NCBI GenBank assembly: GCA_025920425.1 | Contig: JAPDLS010000002.1 | Coordinates: 59,425 to 123,424 of the forward strand | Source: Candidatus Haiyanarchaeum thermophilum | GTDB lineage: Archaea > Nanobdellota > Nanobdellia > JAPDLS01 > Haiyanarchaeaceae | Direction of reading: 5' to 3' | Length of the DNA stretch: 64,000 nt | Part shown: positions 8,163 through 15,882 of the stretch, one piece after another | Layout: each line of letters begins with the position of its first letter | How positions within the stretch are numbered: position 1 is the first letter of the stretch | Made by a program: the position numbers and the translations under genes | Notes under the pieces: generated by a model | Databases searched by the model: none | Told to the model about the DNA's origin: nothing | Seen by the model: the letters and a program-made list of their open reading frames with translations, nothing else

Positions 8163-8860
8163 AGTGTTGGATAGCTGGAATAGAAGGAATAAGCACTGTG
8201 GATTGGCCAGGAAAGATTGTGAGTGTGATTTTCCTTTCAGGCTGCAATTTGAAATGTAGATACTGCTATAACTCTCACATCTTAGAAATCTCTTCGGGCA
8301 AACTGCTTAATGCAGAAGAGGTGGAGGAGAAAGTAAGTAAGAATCTCCCCCTCCTCGATGGAATTTTGTTCAGCGGAGGAGAACCAACTCTTCAGCCAGG
8401 GGTTTTACATGAGCTAGCAAGCTGGGCGAAGAGGAAGGGCCTACTAGTAGGAGTAGAATCAAATGGTACGAGACCAGATGTTCTCTCAGCACTCCTAGGT
8501 GATAGATTACTGGACTTTGTAGCCATCGATGTAAAGGCCCCAATAAACTTCGAAAATTATTCCCGAATTACTCCCATTTCCCCCTCAGAAGTCCAAAATA
8601 TTAAAATGAGTTTAGACCTGCTGAGGAGAACTGGAATAGAATTTGAGGTGAGAACAACTTTAGTTCCAAATCTCATCCGGGAAGAGGATCTAGAAAAGAT
8701 GTATGGGGAGGTGAAGGGCTGTAAATGGATCTGGCAGAAGTTCAGAAAGCTTCCTACAGTACTAGATCAGAGCCTATTGGAGTTTTCCCCTTCTGAGATT
8801 TCGAGGATTAGAGAACTCTCTAGGAGATTCGAAGGAGTAGTTCTGAGGTTTTGGGAATAA
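8159..8860 (+). CDS. nrdG: Anaerobic ribonucleotide reductase activating radical SAM protein
   Basis: 233 residues. The radical-SAM Fe-S motif is C29-NLK-C33-RY-C36, followed by the SAM-binding SGGEPT (72-77). The opening GIEGISTVDWPGKIVSVIFL is typical of NrdG-type activases. It would install the glycyl radical on the NrdD encoded at the start of this operon. Its ATG overlaps the stop of the deaminase gene (ATGA). The last gene of the operon, followed by a separate pilin promoter region. Confidence 0.9.
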   Translation: MKCWIAGIEGISTVDWPGKIVSVIFLSGCNLKCRYCYNSHILEISSGKLLNAEEVEEKVSKNLPLLDGILFSGGEPTLQPGVLHELASWAKRKGLLVGVESNGTRPDVLSALLGDRLLDFVAIDVKAPINFENYSRITPISPSEVQNIKMSLDLLRRTGIEFEVRTTLVPNLIREEDLEKMYGEVKGCKWIWQKFRKLPTVLDQSLLEFSPSEISRIRELSRRFEGVVLRFWE

Positions 8861-8908
8861 TTTCGAAATAGTTAAAAAGTAAGAGATTATTGGATAAATG
8901 TGGTGAAA

Positions 8909-9352
8909 ATGAGGAAGGCACAAGCCGCTTTGGAGTACTTAATGAATTACTGGTGGGCTCTACTGATCATCATTATAATAGGAGTAGTAGTCTGGAGATT
9001 CCTATTAAGTGGAGTGGTTTCACCACCAAGCTGGAGACCCCCATTTGAATTGGAAGGGATTCCAATCACTTCCTACTCAATTAGGAGCAACGGTACTGTA
9101 TATTTAGTAGTCGAGAACAGGAGGGAAGATTCAGTTACCATAGGATATCTAGAAGTAGCAATAGGAGACTGTACTAGTAATTGGACTGGAAGCCTTACCA
9201 TTCCCTCTCAAGGCTCACAGAATTTTACACTTACCGGTAATTGTGCCCTTACTCCAGGAGCTACAGTCACTGCTAATTTCACAATGGAATACATTTTCAA
9301 AGAAGTTCCTCATAGGCCGTTTGAGTCAATAACAGTTAAGGTAGAAGCTTAA
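8909..9352 (+). CDS. Class III signal-peptide pilin-like protein
   Basis: 147 residues. The N-terminus MRKAQAALEYLMNYWW followed by about 20 hydrophobic residues is the archaeal prepilin pattern: basic residues, Ala-Gln cleavage site, then ALEYLM. A prepilin peptidase would cut between Ala and Gln, leaving a helix that polymerises. The rest is a beta-rich, Ser/Thr-rich domain with a Cys pair (GDCTSN, GNCALT) that may form a disulfide. I start at ATG 8909 rather than GTG 8900 because signal peptides of this class are short. No assembly gene is adjacent. A similar pilin ends the Tad operon at 41005. Confidence 0.82.
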   Translation: MRKAQAALEYLMNYWWALLIIIIIGVVVWRFLLSGVVSPPSWRPPFELEGIPITSYSIRSNGTVYLVVENRREDSVTIGYLEVAIGDCTSNWTGSLTIPSQGSQNFTLTGNCALTPGATVTANFTMEYIFKEVPHRPFESITVKVEA

Positions 9353-9364
9353 GCCCTTACACTT

Positions 9365-9904
9365 TTATCTTTTCAATTTTTCCACCAGTTCAATTATTAC
9401 TTCTTTAGCCTTACTGGCCAGCAAAAAATCAAATTCATACTTTTCCTTCAAGATCTCACTTACTTTCAAGATATCCTCAGCTGTGATTATTCGAGCAGAA
9501 GTTCCAATCACTTCCCTCAATCTCTCCCTCCTCTCCGCCATATCCTCGAATCGTTCTAACAGTTTTGCTGAGAATTCAGCAAATGCTTTTGGAAAATCCT
9601 TATTCATCTGAAGCAAGAGATTACCCAGTTTTCCATATTCCTCATCCAACATCTCCTTGAGCTCTATTATTATTTTCTTCTCATAACTTTCAGAGAAGTA
9701 TAGAGAAGCTATTCCAACGAAGGTGCTGAAATTTGGAATCATTTGAGCAAGCCTCTCGATCACGCAGAAGGAAGAGTAACATTGTAATAGGAGGGGCAGA
9801 CTCTCTTTTTCCATACCTTCCCCTACCTTCATCTTTGAAGCTCTGGAGATGAGGTAAAGTACTTTTTCAAGCTCCTCAGGTATCGCTAAGATATCTTTGA
9901 CCAT
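9365..9904 (-). CDS. Helical protein of unknown function in RHH operon
   Basis: 179 residues, predicted almost entirely alpha-helical (ELEKVLYLISRASKMKVGEG; ELKEMLDEEYGKLGNLLLQM). No transmembrane segment and no motif that I recognise. It begins 5 bp after the ribbon-helix-helix gene, so the two are one transcript controlled by the palindromic promoter at 10254-10285. A role as effector or partner of that regulator is possible; a toxin role is not supported by any motif. Confidence 0.65.
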   Translation of the reverse strand: MVKDILAIPEELEKVLYLISRASKMKVGEGMEKESLPLLLQCYSSFCVIERLAQMIPNFSTFVGIASLYFSESYEKKIIIELKEMLDEEYGKLGNLLLQMNKDFPKAFAEFSAKLLERFEDMAERRERLREVIGTSARIITAEDILKVSEILKEKYEFDFLLASKAKEVIIELVEKLKR

Positions 9905-9909
9905 TTATC

Positions 9910-10233
9910 TTACCTTACACTTCTTCTCCCTGCCGAAGGAATTTTCCTAGCACTCACGCAGTTGAGGAACTGATTTACTAGATCCATAGCTTCCCTAATA
10001 GTGTATTCTCCGAGAAGCTTCCTATCCCCATTTTCTAATACTCCAAAATGGAGAATCTTATCGTGTTCCTCATCGTACACTACCTCATCTTTTACTACTT
10101 TCGGCATTCCAAGCAATTTTTCGGCTATCGTTCGTCTGAGAAACTCGGATTTCGTAATTCCAAGCTTTCTGCATACGCTTTCCAATTCCTTTAAAAGTTC
10201 TCCTTCAAGTTTTACACTTACTATTTTTTTCAT
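9910..10233 (-). CDS. Ribbon-helix-helix (CopG/MetJ-fold) transcription factor
   Basis: 107 residues. Residues 1-45 form the ribbon-helix-helix fold: beta strand KKIVSVKLEG, helix ELLKELESVCRKLG, turn ITKSEF and helix LRRTIAEKLLG. This fold binds DNA as a dimer through its beta ribbon. Residues 50-80 (EEHDKILHFGVLENGDRKLL) are a beta-rich extension of unknown role. A perfect 22-bp palindrome lies 31 bp upstream of the start, next to the TATA box, so autoregulation is likely. The first gene of a two-gene operon. Confidence 0.8.
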   Translation of the reverse strand: MKKIVSVKLEGELLKELESVCRKLGITKSEFLRRTIAEKLLGMPKVVKDEVVYDEEHDKILHFGVLENGDRKLLGEYTIREAMDLVNQFLNCVSARKIPSAGRRSVR

Positions 10234-10253
10234 ACGGTTTGAAAAATTTCTTA

Positions 10254-10261
10254 CATTTAAA
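10254..10261 (-). promoter_or_regulatory. TATA box of the RHH operon
   Basis: TTTAAATG on the minus strand, centred about 25 nt upstream of the ATG at 10233, at the spacing expected for a leaderless archaeal transcript. It directly abuts the palindrome at 10264-10285. Confidence 0.55.
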
Positions 10262-10263
10262 AA

Positions 10264-10285
10264 TTTTTCTAAAATTTTAGAAAAA
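10264..10285. promoter_or_regulatory. Perfect 22-bp palindrome, probable RHH operator
   Basis: TTTTTCTAAAA followed directly by its exact reverse complement, with no spacer. It lies at the TFB-recognition side of the RHH operon TATA box. Ribbon-helix-helix dimers bind short inverted repeats, so it is a good candidate for an autorepression site. The surroundings are extremely AT-rich, so a chance palindrome is less improbable here than elsewhere. Confidence 0.55.
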
Positions 10286-10417
10286 ATAAAACCATTTAAT
10301 TTTTTTTAATACAAATTTACAAAAATTTAATTTTTATGACAAAATTAATTCGGTAATATAATTGGTTCTAATTCAGCACATCAAAAACCCACGTTCCTAA
10401 TAGGGAAGAAATAAAAC

Positions 10418-10425
10418 TTTAAATA
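10418..10425 (+). promoter_or_regulatory. TATA box of the lutB-like gene
   Basis: TTTAAATA centred about 26 nt upstream of the ATG at 10447, consistent with a leaderless mRNA. The 213-bp divergent region 10234-10446 holds this box, the RHH promoter and palindrome, and AT-rich sequence without any ORF I can support. Confidence 0.6.
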
Positions 10426-10446
10426 AGCCCCCCTCCAGTTAAGGTT

Positions 10447-11697
10447 ATGAAGATTGAGGAAGTTCTGAAAGAGAAGAAAGCTAGGGTGGTGAAACAGGCC
10501 TTAGCTACAGCAAGCCTCTATTATTTCGATGCTTGGATGAAGAGTGTAGAGGAAGTTGATCTCACTGAGCTTAAGGAGAAGCTAAGGCAAATTAAGGAAT
10601 TTTCGTTGGATCATTTAGGTGAGTTGAAGGAAAAGGCTGTTAATTCCCTCTCTAGGAATGGGATATGTGTTCATGAAGCTAGAGATGCTAGAGAGGCAAA
10701 GAGGATACTACGCGAGCTCATTCCTAGAGGAGAAAAAGTAGTGAAGTCGAAGTCAAATACGATTAGGGAACTTGGGATTGTGGAAGGACTCAGGAGAAGA
10801 AACGAGGTAATAGAGACAGACTTAGGAGACTTCATAGTAGAACTTTGTGGGGAAGAGCCGATTCACTCCATTGTCCCAGGAATCCACATTTCTTTGCAGA
10901 GAATGAAGGAAAAGATCTTTGAGAAATTTGGAAAGAAATTAGGAAGTGTTGAAGAGGTTATTCAGTTTTTGAGGGAGCATATTAGGAGAGCCATCTTCAC
11001 AGCCAATGTAGCTTTGACTGGAGCAAATGCAATTGCTGCTGATGGCTCCATCTTTATAGTAGAGAACGAGGGCAACATTTCCCTCCTTTCTAGAATCCCT
11101 AAAATCCACATCATAGTGGCAGGCATTGAGAAACTTGTTGCTGATTCCCAGTCAGCTCTACGGATCTGTCAAGCTTTAGCTCTCTGGGGTACAGGAGCTG
11201 CAAGTAGCTACATAAATATAATTTCTTCTCCAAGCAAGACCGCAGATCTCGGAACCTTGATCTATGGAGCTCAAGGAGCAAGAGAGGTACATTTAATTTT
11301 GGTGGATAATGGTAGAACCGAGCTCATCCAAAAAGGGTATAAGGAGGCCCTCTACTGTATTAATTGCGGAGCCTGCCTCTACTTTTGCCCAGTCTATAGA
11401 GAGCTTACTACTCACTTCGGAGGTCAAATATTGGGACCTCAAGGAGTGATTAGGAGGGCAGCCAGAGATCTTAAGAAGAATTTCAGAGATCTTTTCTTAT
11501 GTACCAATTGCGGAGCCTGTGAGAAAATTTGTCCAGTAGGAATAGCCATTCCCCACTTGGTTAAGATGTTGAGAGGGAAGGCAAATTCCCAAAAGCTTGA
11601 AATGGAGGCAAATAGGAAGATGATCCAAAACCTAAGAAAAAGTGGAAATCCCTTTAGTAGCGCTAGGGAGAAAATAAAAGAGATATATTGCTGCTGA
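10447..11697 (+). CDS. lutB: LUD-domain 4Fe-4S protein, LutB/LldF-like
   Basis: 416 residues. An N-terminal LUD domain (about 50-290; ANVALTGANAIAADGSIFIV is typical) is followed by two 4Fe-4S clusters: C304-x2-C307-x2-C310-x3-C314 and C352-x2-C355-x2-C358-x3-C362. In bacteria LutB acts with LutA and LutC in L-lactate oxidation. The next gene is LutA-like and starts immediately after; no LutC/LldG-like gene is near. The substrate in this archaeon is therefore uncertain: lactate, another 2-hydroxy acid, or a general electron-transfer role. Confidence 0.85.
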   Translation: MKIEEVLKEKKARVVKQALATASLYYFDAWMKSVEEVDLTELKEKLRQIKEFSLDHLGELKEKAVNSLSRNGICVHEARDAREAKRILRELIPRGEKVVKSKSNTIRELGIVEGLRRRNEVIETDLGDFIVELCGEEPIHSIVPGIHISLQRMKEKIFEKFGKKLGSVEEVIQFLREHIRRAIFTANVALTGANAIAADGSIFIVENEGNISLLSRIPKIHIIVAGIEKLVADSQSALRICQALALWGTGAASSYINIISSPSKTADLGTLIYGAQGAREVHLILVDNGRTELIQKGYKEALYCINCGACLYFCPVYRELTTHFGGQILGPQGVIRRAARDLKKNFRDLFLCTNCGACEKICPVGIAIPHLVKMLRGKANSQKLEMEANRKMIQNLRKSGNPFSSAREKIKEIYCC

Positions 11698-11698
11698 A

Positions 11699-12418
11699 AT
11701 GATATTCCACAAATTTTTTGGGAGAAATACACTCTTTTACCCAGGCTGTCTCCTAAAATTCTTACTTCCAGAACTTAGAGATAAGTACTCCCAAATCCTA
11801 GAAAAAATTGGTTTGGATTTCATTGAACTGGAGAAAATTGAACTTTGCTGTGGCTCTCCAATCTTAAGTGCAGGATATCCTGCAGAGTTTAAGAAAGTAG
11901 CTACCAAGAACTTGGAGCTCTTTAACAAATATGGAGTGGAAAAAATAATTACTGCTTGCCCTGCTTGTTATCGGACTTTGAAGTTCGAATATCCCTTAGT
12001 TGCCTCATCAAATATCCAGGTGGAGCATATCTCGCAAACTATTTTGAGAGCGATGGAGGAGGGCAAACTCAAGTATAAGTCTAGAGGAGGAGTGGTAACC
12101 TATCACGATCCCTGTCACCTTGGGAGATACTCAGGAATCTATGAGGAGCCAAGACAAATTCTAAGAAAGCTTGGATACAAAGTGGTTGAAATGAAATTAA
12201 ACAGAGAATATAGCTTCTGCTGTGGTGGTGGGGGAGGAGTAAAGGCCAATTACCCAAAGTTAGCACTAGAAATAGCTAAGGATAGAGTACTCCAGGCCAT
12301 GGAGGTTGGAGCTGAACTCTTAGTTACTACTTGCCCCATGTGCTACATTTCCTTAAAAGGAGCAAGTGAGGAGTTAAATAATAAAATAAAGGTAGTAGAG
12401 CTTTCAGAAATTTTGTGA
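11699..12418 (+). CDS. lutA: CCG-domain (Fe-S)-binding protein, LutA/HdrB-like
   Basis: 239 residues with two cysteine-rich CCG domains: first FYPGCLLKF...ELCCGSPILSAGYP...CPACYRTL, then YHDPCHLGRYSG...FCCGGGGGVKANYP...CPMCYISL. These domains bind Fe-S clusters in heterodisulfide reductase B, glycolate oxidase GlpC and LutA. It starts one base after the lutB stop, so the pair is co-transcribed and most likely forms one complex. The ATG at 11699 is the first possible start. Confidence 0.85.
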   Translation: MIFHKFFGRNTLFYPGCLLKFLLPELRDKYSQILEKIGLDFIELEKIELCCGSPILSAGYPAEFKKVATKNLELFNKYGVEKIITACPACYRTLKFEYPLVASSNIQVEHISQTILRAMEEGKLKYKSRGGVVTYHDPCHLGRYSGIYEEPRQILRKLGYKVVEMKLNREYSFCCGGGGGVKANYPKLALEIAKDRVLQAMEVGAELLVTTCPMCYISLKGASEELNNKIKVVELSEIL

Positions 12419-12464
12419 AATTTGGAAAGATACAGCATCCAGGCTTTCTAAAAAGATGATAAAA

Positions 12465-12559
12465 TGCGGGGGCTGGGATTCGAACCCAGGAAGGCACTAA
12501 GCCATCAGGTTTCACAGAGCTCTTGAGCCTGACCCCTTTGACCGCTTGGGTACCCCCGC
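12465..12559 (-). tRNA. tRNA-Leu(CAA) with probable 11-nt intron
   Basis: The acceptor stem GCGGGGG pairs with CCCCCGC, discriminator A. D stem CCC/GGG, T stem CTGGG/CCCAG with the loop TTCGAAT. A class II variable arm (GGC-TTAGT-GCC) and the A discriminator fit leucine. The anticodon stem TCAGG/CCTGA encloses 18 nt instead of 7, so an about 11-nt intron after position 37 is inferred, leaving loop CTCAAGA and anticodon CAA. I could not draw a textbook bulge-helix-bulge from this short insert. Confidence 0.88.
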
Positions 12560-12582
12560 TTAGAGTTTAAAATGTATCAAGA

Positions 12583-12590
12583 TTTTTTAA
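12583..12590 (-). promoter_or_regulatory. TATA box of tRNA-Leu
   Basis: TTAAAAAA on the minus strand, 24-31 nt upstream of the tRNA 5' end, right after the 3' end of the neighbouring coding sequence. Confidence 0.55.
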
Positions 12591-12593
12591 TTC

Positions 12594-13250
12594 TTATCTT
12601 AGCTTAAAGACTGGCTCCCCAATTATTGGATGTTCAAGTGCTAGGATATTATTTTCTACGAGCACTCTTCCCCATTCATTTAATATATTTCTATCTATTC
12701 CAAGCACCCTCGAAGCCTCACTTAAGCTCACTCTCTTATTCATCTCCACTAGCTTCAAGAACTCCCTAACCTTCTCCTCCACCTTCTCCCTACTTACCAA
12801 CAAGTTCTCATCCATTAAGTTTCTGAAATCCACATTTTCCAAGTTCTTCGTGAGGAGGAATAGATTATCGGTCAGTAGCTTAAAGTTTTCACCAGCCACT
12901 ATGGTTTTTTCCCCACTAGCTTGGAGTTGAAGCAATTCTTCCCTAATCTTCTCCAATTCTATTTTCCTAGATGGAGGAGGCCTAACTTCTGTTTTTATCT
13001 CTACCTTTCCCTCTTTCCTCTCCTCATACTTCTCCTCCTTCTCCGGAAGGAGAGCTAGCAGATCCTCAAGGATTTCCTCGATCTCCGAGAATTTCTCTAA
13101 GATAAGTAACTTCCTACTCCACCTGAGTTCCCTAAATCTTTCCATGGCCTCTACATTTGCTCTAAGCTCCCTTACAAGTTCATCCAGTTTGAAGGCTTTT
13201 CTCAGAAGTTCTGGAGAATCTCCAATTCTGATGAAGTAATCTTCCTCCAT
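12594..13250 (-). CDS. Coiled-coil protein with C-terminal winged helix
   Basis: 218 residues. Residues 20-70 and 95-165 are charged coiled coils separated by a Lys/Glu/Pro linker. The C-terminal about 50 residues (VSLSEASRVLGIDRNILNEW...LALEHPIIGEPVFKLR) form a helix-turn-helix with a wing that ends in the HPIIGEPVFK strand. The arrangement suggests a DNA-binding or protein-docking wing on an oligomerising stalk. It is divergent from a small winged-helix gene, 39 bp apart, which may share control. Function unknown. Confidence 0.7.
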   Translation of the reverse strand: MEEDYFIRIGDSPELLRKAFKLDELVRELRANVEAMERFRELRWSRKLLILEKFSEIEEILEDLLALLPEKEEKYEERKEGKVEIKTEVRPPPSRKIELEKIREELLQLQASGEKTIVAGENFKLLTDNLFLLTKNLENVDFRNLMDENLLVSREKVEEKVREFLKLVEMNKRVSLSEASRVLGIDRNILNEWGRVLVENNILALEHPIIGEPVFKLR

Positions 13251-13289
13251 TTAGAGAAATTTATAAATTAGGATATAATAAATTTTCTA

Positions 13290-13529
13290 ATGGAGGAGCT
13301 CAGAAAGAAGAGAGAGGTTCTAAAGCTCTTGACGAAGAACCTAGAACTTATGAATCTCAATCAACTTCTCGCTCTAATAAAGAGATTTAATGGTGGCGTG
13401 GAGCTGAATTCGCTAGCAGAGCTAGTGAATATCTCTCCTGAACTTATGTTGAGGGAAATACTTTTCTTAGAGAGAACTGGAAAGGTGAGACTTACCAAGG
13501 AGGGAAAAGTTATTTATAGAAAAGCCTAA
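13290..13529 (+). CDS. Small winged-helix-like protein
   Basis: 79 residues. After an N-terminal helix (EELRKKREVLKLLTKNLELM), residues 28-79 follow the helix-helix-wing order of a winged helix: LLALIKRFNGGVELNSLAEL, the recognition-helix candidate SPELMLREILFLERTG, then the wing KVRLTKEGKVIYRKA. TATA-like ATATAATAAATT lies about 20 bases upstream of the ATG. Its 3' end overlaps the minD-like gene by 20 bp, tail to tail. Probable transcription regulator; target unknown. Confidence 0.65.
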   Translation: MEELRKKREVLKLLTKNLELMNLNQLLALIKRFNGGVELNSLAELVNISPELMLREILFLERTGKVRLTKEGKVIYRKA

Positions 13530-14268
13530 ACATTCTCTCCACTAGACTCTCCTTCCTCTTCATTCCCAGATAGCACAGCACAGCATCATTGAAATCTCTA
13601 GAAGCCCTTGCTCTGGGAAAAATCTCCACTACTGGAGAAAGATATTCGGTAGCTTCACTGACCTTAGGATCTTCATTTATTACCCCAATTATTTCCTTTC
13701 CAAGGAATTTCTTAAGTTGATCTAGAAGCAATCCAAACCTCTTATTATATTTATTGATTATTATTCCTCTCACCTCCTTTCCAAGCTGGGAGCAGAGCTC
13801 AAGTAGCTTTAAAGTTTCACCTATAGAGGCTACATCTTGAGTAGTGATTCCAAGCACTTCATCACTAGCTTCGATACATGCCAATAAATTCTCATTTATT
13901 CCAGCAGGGGTGTCGAGAATGATGTAATCAAATAGATCTCTAATCTTCTCTAAAGTATTTGACAATCCCTTAGCCTTTACCTTCATGATCAGTTCGTAAT
14001 CGATGCTTCCAGGAAGGATCTTAAGTCCAGATTTGGGGTGGAGATAAATTGCATCTAATACTTTCTTCCTGTTGAGCATCACGTGATGTAATGTATTTGC
14101 GTTTTTCAGATCTATTCCGAATTGCATAGCTAAATTGGCCCCACTCAAGTTTCCATCGATCACTAAAGTATTGTATCCTAAGCTGGAGAGGAGATATGAG
14201 AAATTGGCAGCACAAGTAGTCTTACCCACCCCTCCCTTGATGGAGGAGAAAGCTATTACCTTTCCCAT
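13510..14268 (-). CDS. minD: MinD/ParA-type P-loop ATPase
   Basis: 252 residues. The deviant Walker A SIKGGVGKTT (about 8-17), DGNLSGANLAMQFG after strand 2 and the Walker B IILDTPAG define the MinD/ParA/Mrp-type clade. Such ATPases position membrane or DNA-bound machines by ATP-dependent dimerisation. The C-terminus (VERMFRLFYK) is short and amphipathic, like the membrane-targeting tail of MinD. No minE, parB or parS-like gene is visible, so the partner is unknown; archaeal MinD homologues also place pili and archaella. A PadR-type regulator precedes it on the same strand, 42 bp away. Confidence 0.87.
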   Translation of the reverse strand: MGKVIAFSSIKGGVGKTTCAANFSYLLSSLGYNTLVIDGNLSGANLAMQFGIDLKNANTLHHVMLNRKKVLDAIYLHPKSGLKILPGSIDYELIMKVKAKGLSNTLEKIRDLFDYIILDTPAGINENLLACIEASDEVLGITTQDVASIGETLKLLELCSQLGKEVRGIIINKYNKRFGLLLDQLKKFLGKEIIGVINEDPKVSEATEYLSPVVEIFPRARASRDFNDAVLCYLGMKRKESLVERMFRLFYK

Positions 14269-14310
14269 AACAAAAATGGAACGACACCCACATAAATTTT
14301 TTACTATTCC

Positions 14311-14622
14311 CTAACTCTTGAGTTTCTCCTCCACTTCCTTGATTAGCTTGATAGCTTTCCTTAGCTCTTCCCTCCCCTTCTTCGTTAAATAGTAATATCT
14401 CCTCCTTCCAAGTTTCCTACTCTTAACATATCCCCTGAATTGTAGCAGGTAAAGCACCTTATAGCATGTAATCCTGCTCGGAGAAAATCCAAAGCTAGAG
14501 AGCTCATTCCTGAGCACATATGCATGCATCGGCCTCTTACTTAGGAGCTTTAAGATCCAGATCCACAAGGTTTCAGTAGTTAAGTTTCTCCATAACCTCA
14601 GAATTTCCCTAGATCTCTCCAT
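14311..14622 (-). CDS. PadR-family winged-helix regulator
   Basis: 103 residues. LLSKRPMHAYVLRNELSSFG is the PadR recognition region, followed by SPSRITCYKVLYLLQFRGYV and the wing KSRKLGRRRYYYLTKKGREEL. The second part of PadR domains is an extra dimerising helix, here LRKAIKLIKEVEEKL. Divergent from the inositol-phosphate synthase gene (47 bp apart) and upstream of minD, so it may control either. Ligand unknown. Confidence 0.82.
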   Translation of the reverse strand: MERSREILRLWRNLTTETLWIWILKLLSKRPMHAYVLRNELSSFGFSPSRITCYKVLYLLQFRGYVKSRKLGRRRYYYLTKKGREELRKAIKLIKEVEEKLKS

Positions 14623-14643
14623 TTAAACATGAAAAAATTTTAA

Positions 14644-14651
14644 TTTTAAAT
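14644..14651 (+). promoter_or_regulatory. TATA box of inositol-phosphate synthase gene
   Basis: TTTTAAAT about 22 nt upstream of the ATG at 14670, in the 47-bp divergent region with the PadR gene. Confidence 0.5.
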
Positions 14652-14669
14652 ATTTTCTCTATAGAAAAT

Positions 14670-15746
14670 ATGATTAAGGTAGGAATAATTGGAGTAGGCA
14701 ATTGTGCAGCAGCCTTGGTGCAAGGAGTCGAGTACTATAGGAAGAGCAGGGTAAAAATTGGTCTGATCAAGGAGAGAATAGGAAAATATAGAGTATCAGA
14801 TATAGATTTTGTGAGCGCATTCGATGTAGACGTAAATAAGGTTGGGAAGAAGCTCTCAGAAGCCATTTTTACTATGCCAAATTCAGTGAGTTGGGTAAAG
14901 AAGATCTCGGTTGGAAAAGATGTGATAGTGAAAGAGAGCCCAGTGCTAGATGGAGTTGGGAGATATTTGGGAAAAGTTGTCAAGCCTAAGAAATCCAATA
15001 AAACCTTACATGAGCTTAAGAAAGAAATCCTTAAGGAGCTTGAAACTACTGGCACTGAGATCTTGATCAATTACTTGCCTGTAGGAGCCAGAAGAGCTAC
15101 AGAATTCTGGGCTTCAATAGCATTGGAAGCAGGCTGCGGCTTCATTAACTCCATCCCAGTATTTATTGCTTCTAATCCCAAATGGGCCAAGAAATTTGAG
15201 GAGGAGAATTTACCAGTCATAGGAGATGATATCAAGAGCCAAGTGGGAGCTACAATTATCCATAGGGCACTCACCCAGCTCTGCATCCTGAGAGGGGCTA
15301 AGATAAATAGGACTTATCAGATCAACGTGGGAGGAAATACAGATTTTCTAAACATGCTGGAGAGGGAAAGATTGTATTTCAAAAAGATTTCAAAGACAGA
15401 AGCTGTCCGCAGCTTGATTCGAGGAATTAGAGATGAAGATATATATGTGGGGCCAAGTGATTTCATCCCGTTTTTAGGAAATACTAAGCTTGCATTCATT
15501 AGAATAGATGGAAGCATGTTCGCAGGAATTCCCTTCACCATAGAGTTGAAACTTGAGGTAGACGATAAGGCTAATTCCGCTGGAGCAGCTGTAGATGCAA
15601 TTAGATACTGTAAACTGGCTTTAGATAGGGGAATAGGAGGGGCATTGATAGGCCCAAGTGCTTGGCTCATGAAACATCCTCCTATCTTCTATACGGATGA
15701 GGATGCCTTCAAGCTAGCTGAAGCTTTTGAGAGAGATACCCAATAG
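14670..15746 (+). CDS. ino1: myo-Inositol-3-phosphate synthase
   Basis: 358 residues. The NAD-binding N-terminus IKVGIIGVGNCAAALVQG is diagnostic of archaeal/actinobacterial MIPS. Further on, DIKSQVGATIIHR and NVGGNTDFLNM mark the catalytic domain, and length matches the archaeal family. The enzyme converts glucose-6-phosphate to inositol-3-phosphate, the headgroup precursor of archaetidylinositol and, in hyperthermophiles, of di-inositol phosphate. The second lobe returns to the Rossmann fold near the C-terminus (SAGAAVDAIRYCKLALDRG). Likely part of the lipid theme of this window. Confidence 0.92.
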   Translation: MIKVGIIGVGNCAAALVQGVEYYRKSRVKIGLIKERIGKYRVSDIDFVSAFDVDVNKVGKKLSEAIFTMPNSVSWVKKISVGKDVIVKESPVLDGVGRYLGKVVKPKKSNKTLHELKKEILKELETTGTEILINYLPVGARRATEFWASIALEAGCGFINSIPVFIASNPKWAKKFEEENLPVIGDDIKSQVGATIIHRALTQLCILRGAKINRTYQINVGGNTDFLNMLERERLYFKKISKTEAVRSLIRGIRDEDIYVGPSDFIPFLGNTKLAFIRIDGSMFAGIPFTIELKLEVDDKANSAGAAVDAIRYCKLALDRGIGGALIGPSAWLMKHPPIFYTDEDAFKLAEAFERDTQ

Positions 15747-15807
15747 AATTGCTCAGCAAACCATTATTCTCCTCCTTAATCACTCTAAACTCTAGACATG
15801 AAGCTAC

Positions 15808-15880
<73 letters not shown>

Positions 15881-15882
15881 AT

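Noticed and set aside
9365-10233. Toxin-antitoxin pair
   Set aside because: An RHH regulator with a small partner invites this reading, but the partner (179 residues, helical) is downstream, larger than usual and has no toxin motif.
10286-10417. Replication origin or CRISPR leader in the AT-rich gap
   Set aside because: No origin-recognition repeats, no cdc6 gene and no repeated spacer units are present; it looks like two divergent promoters in AT-rich DNA.
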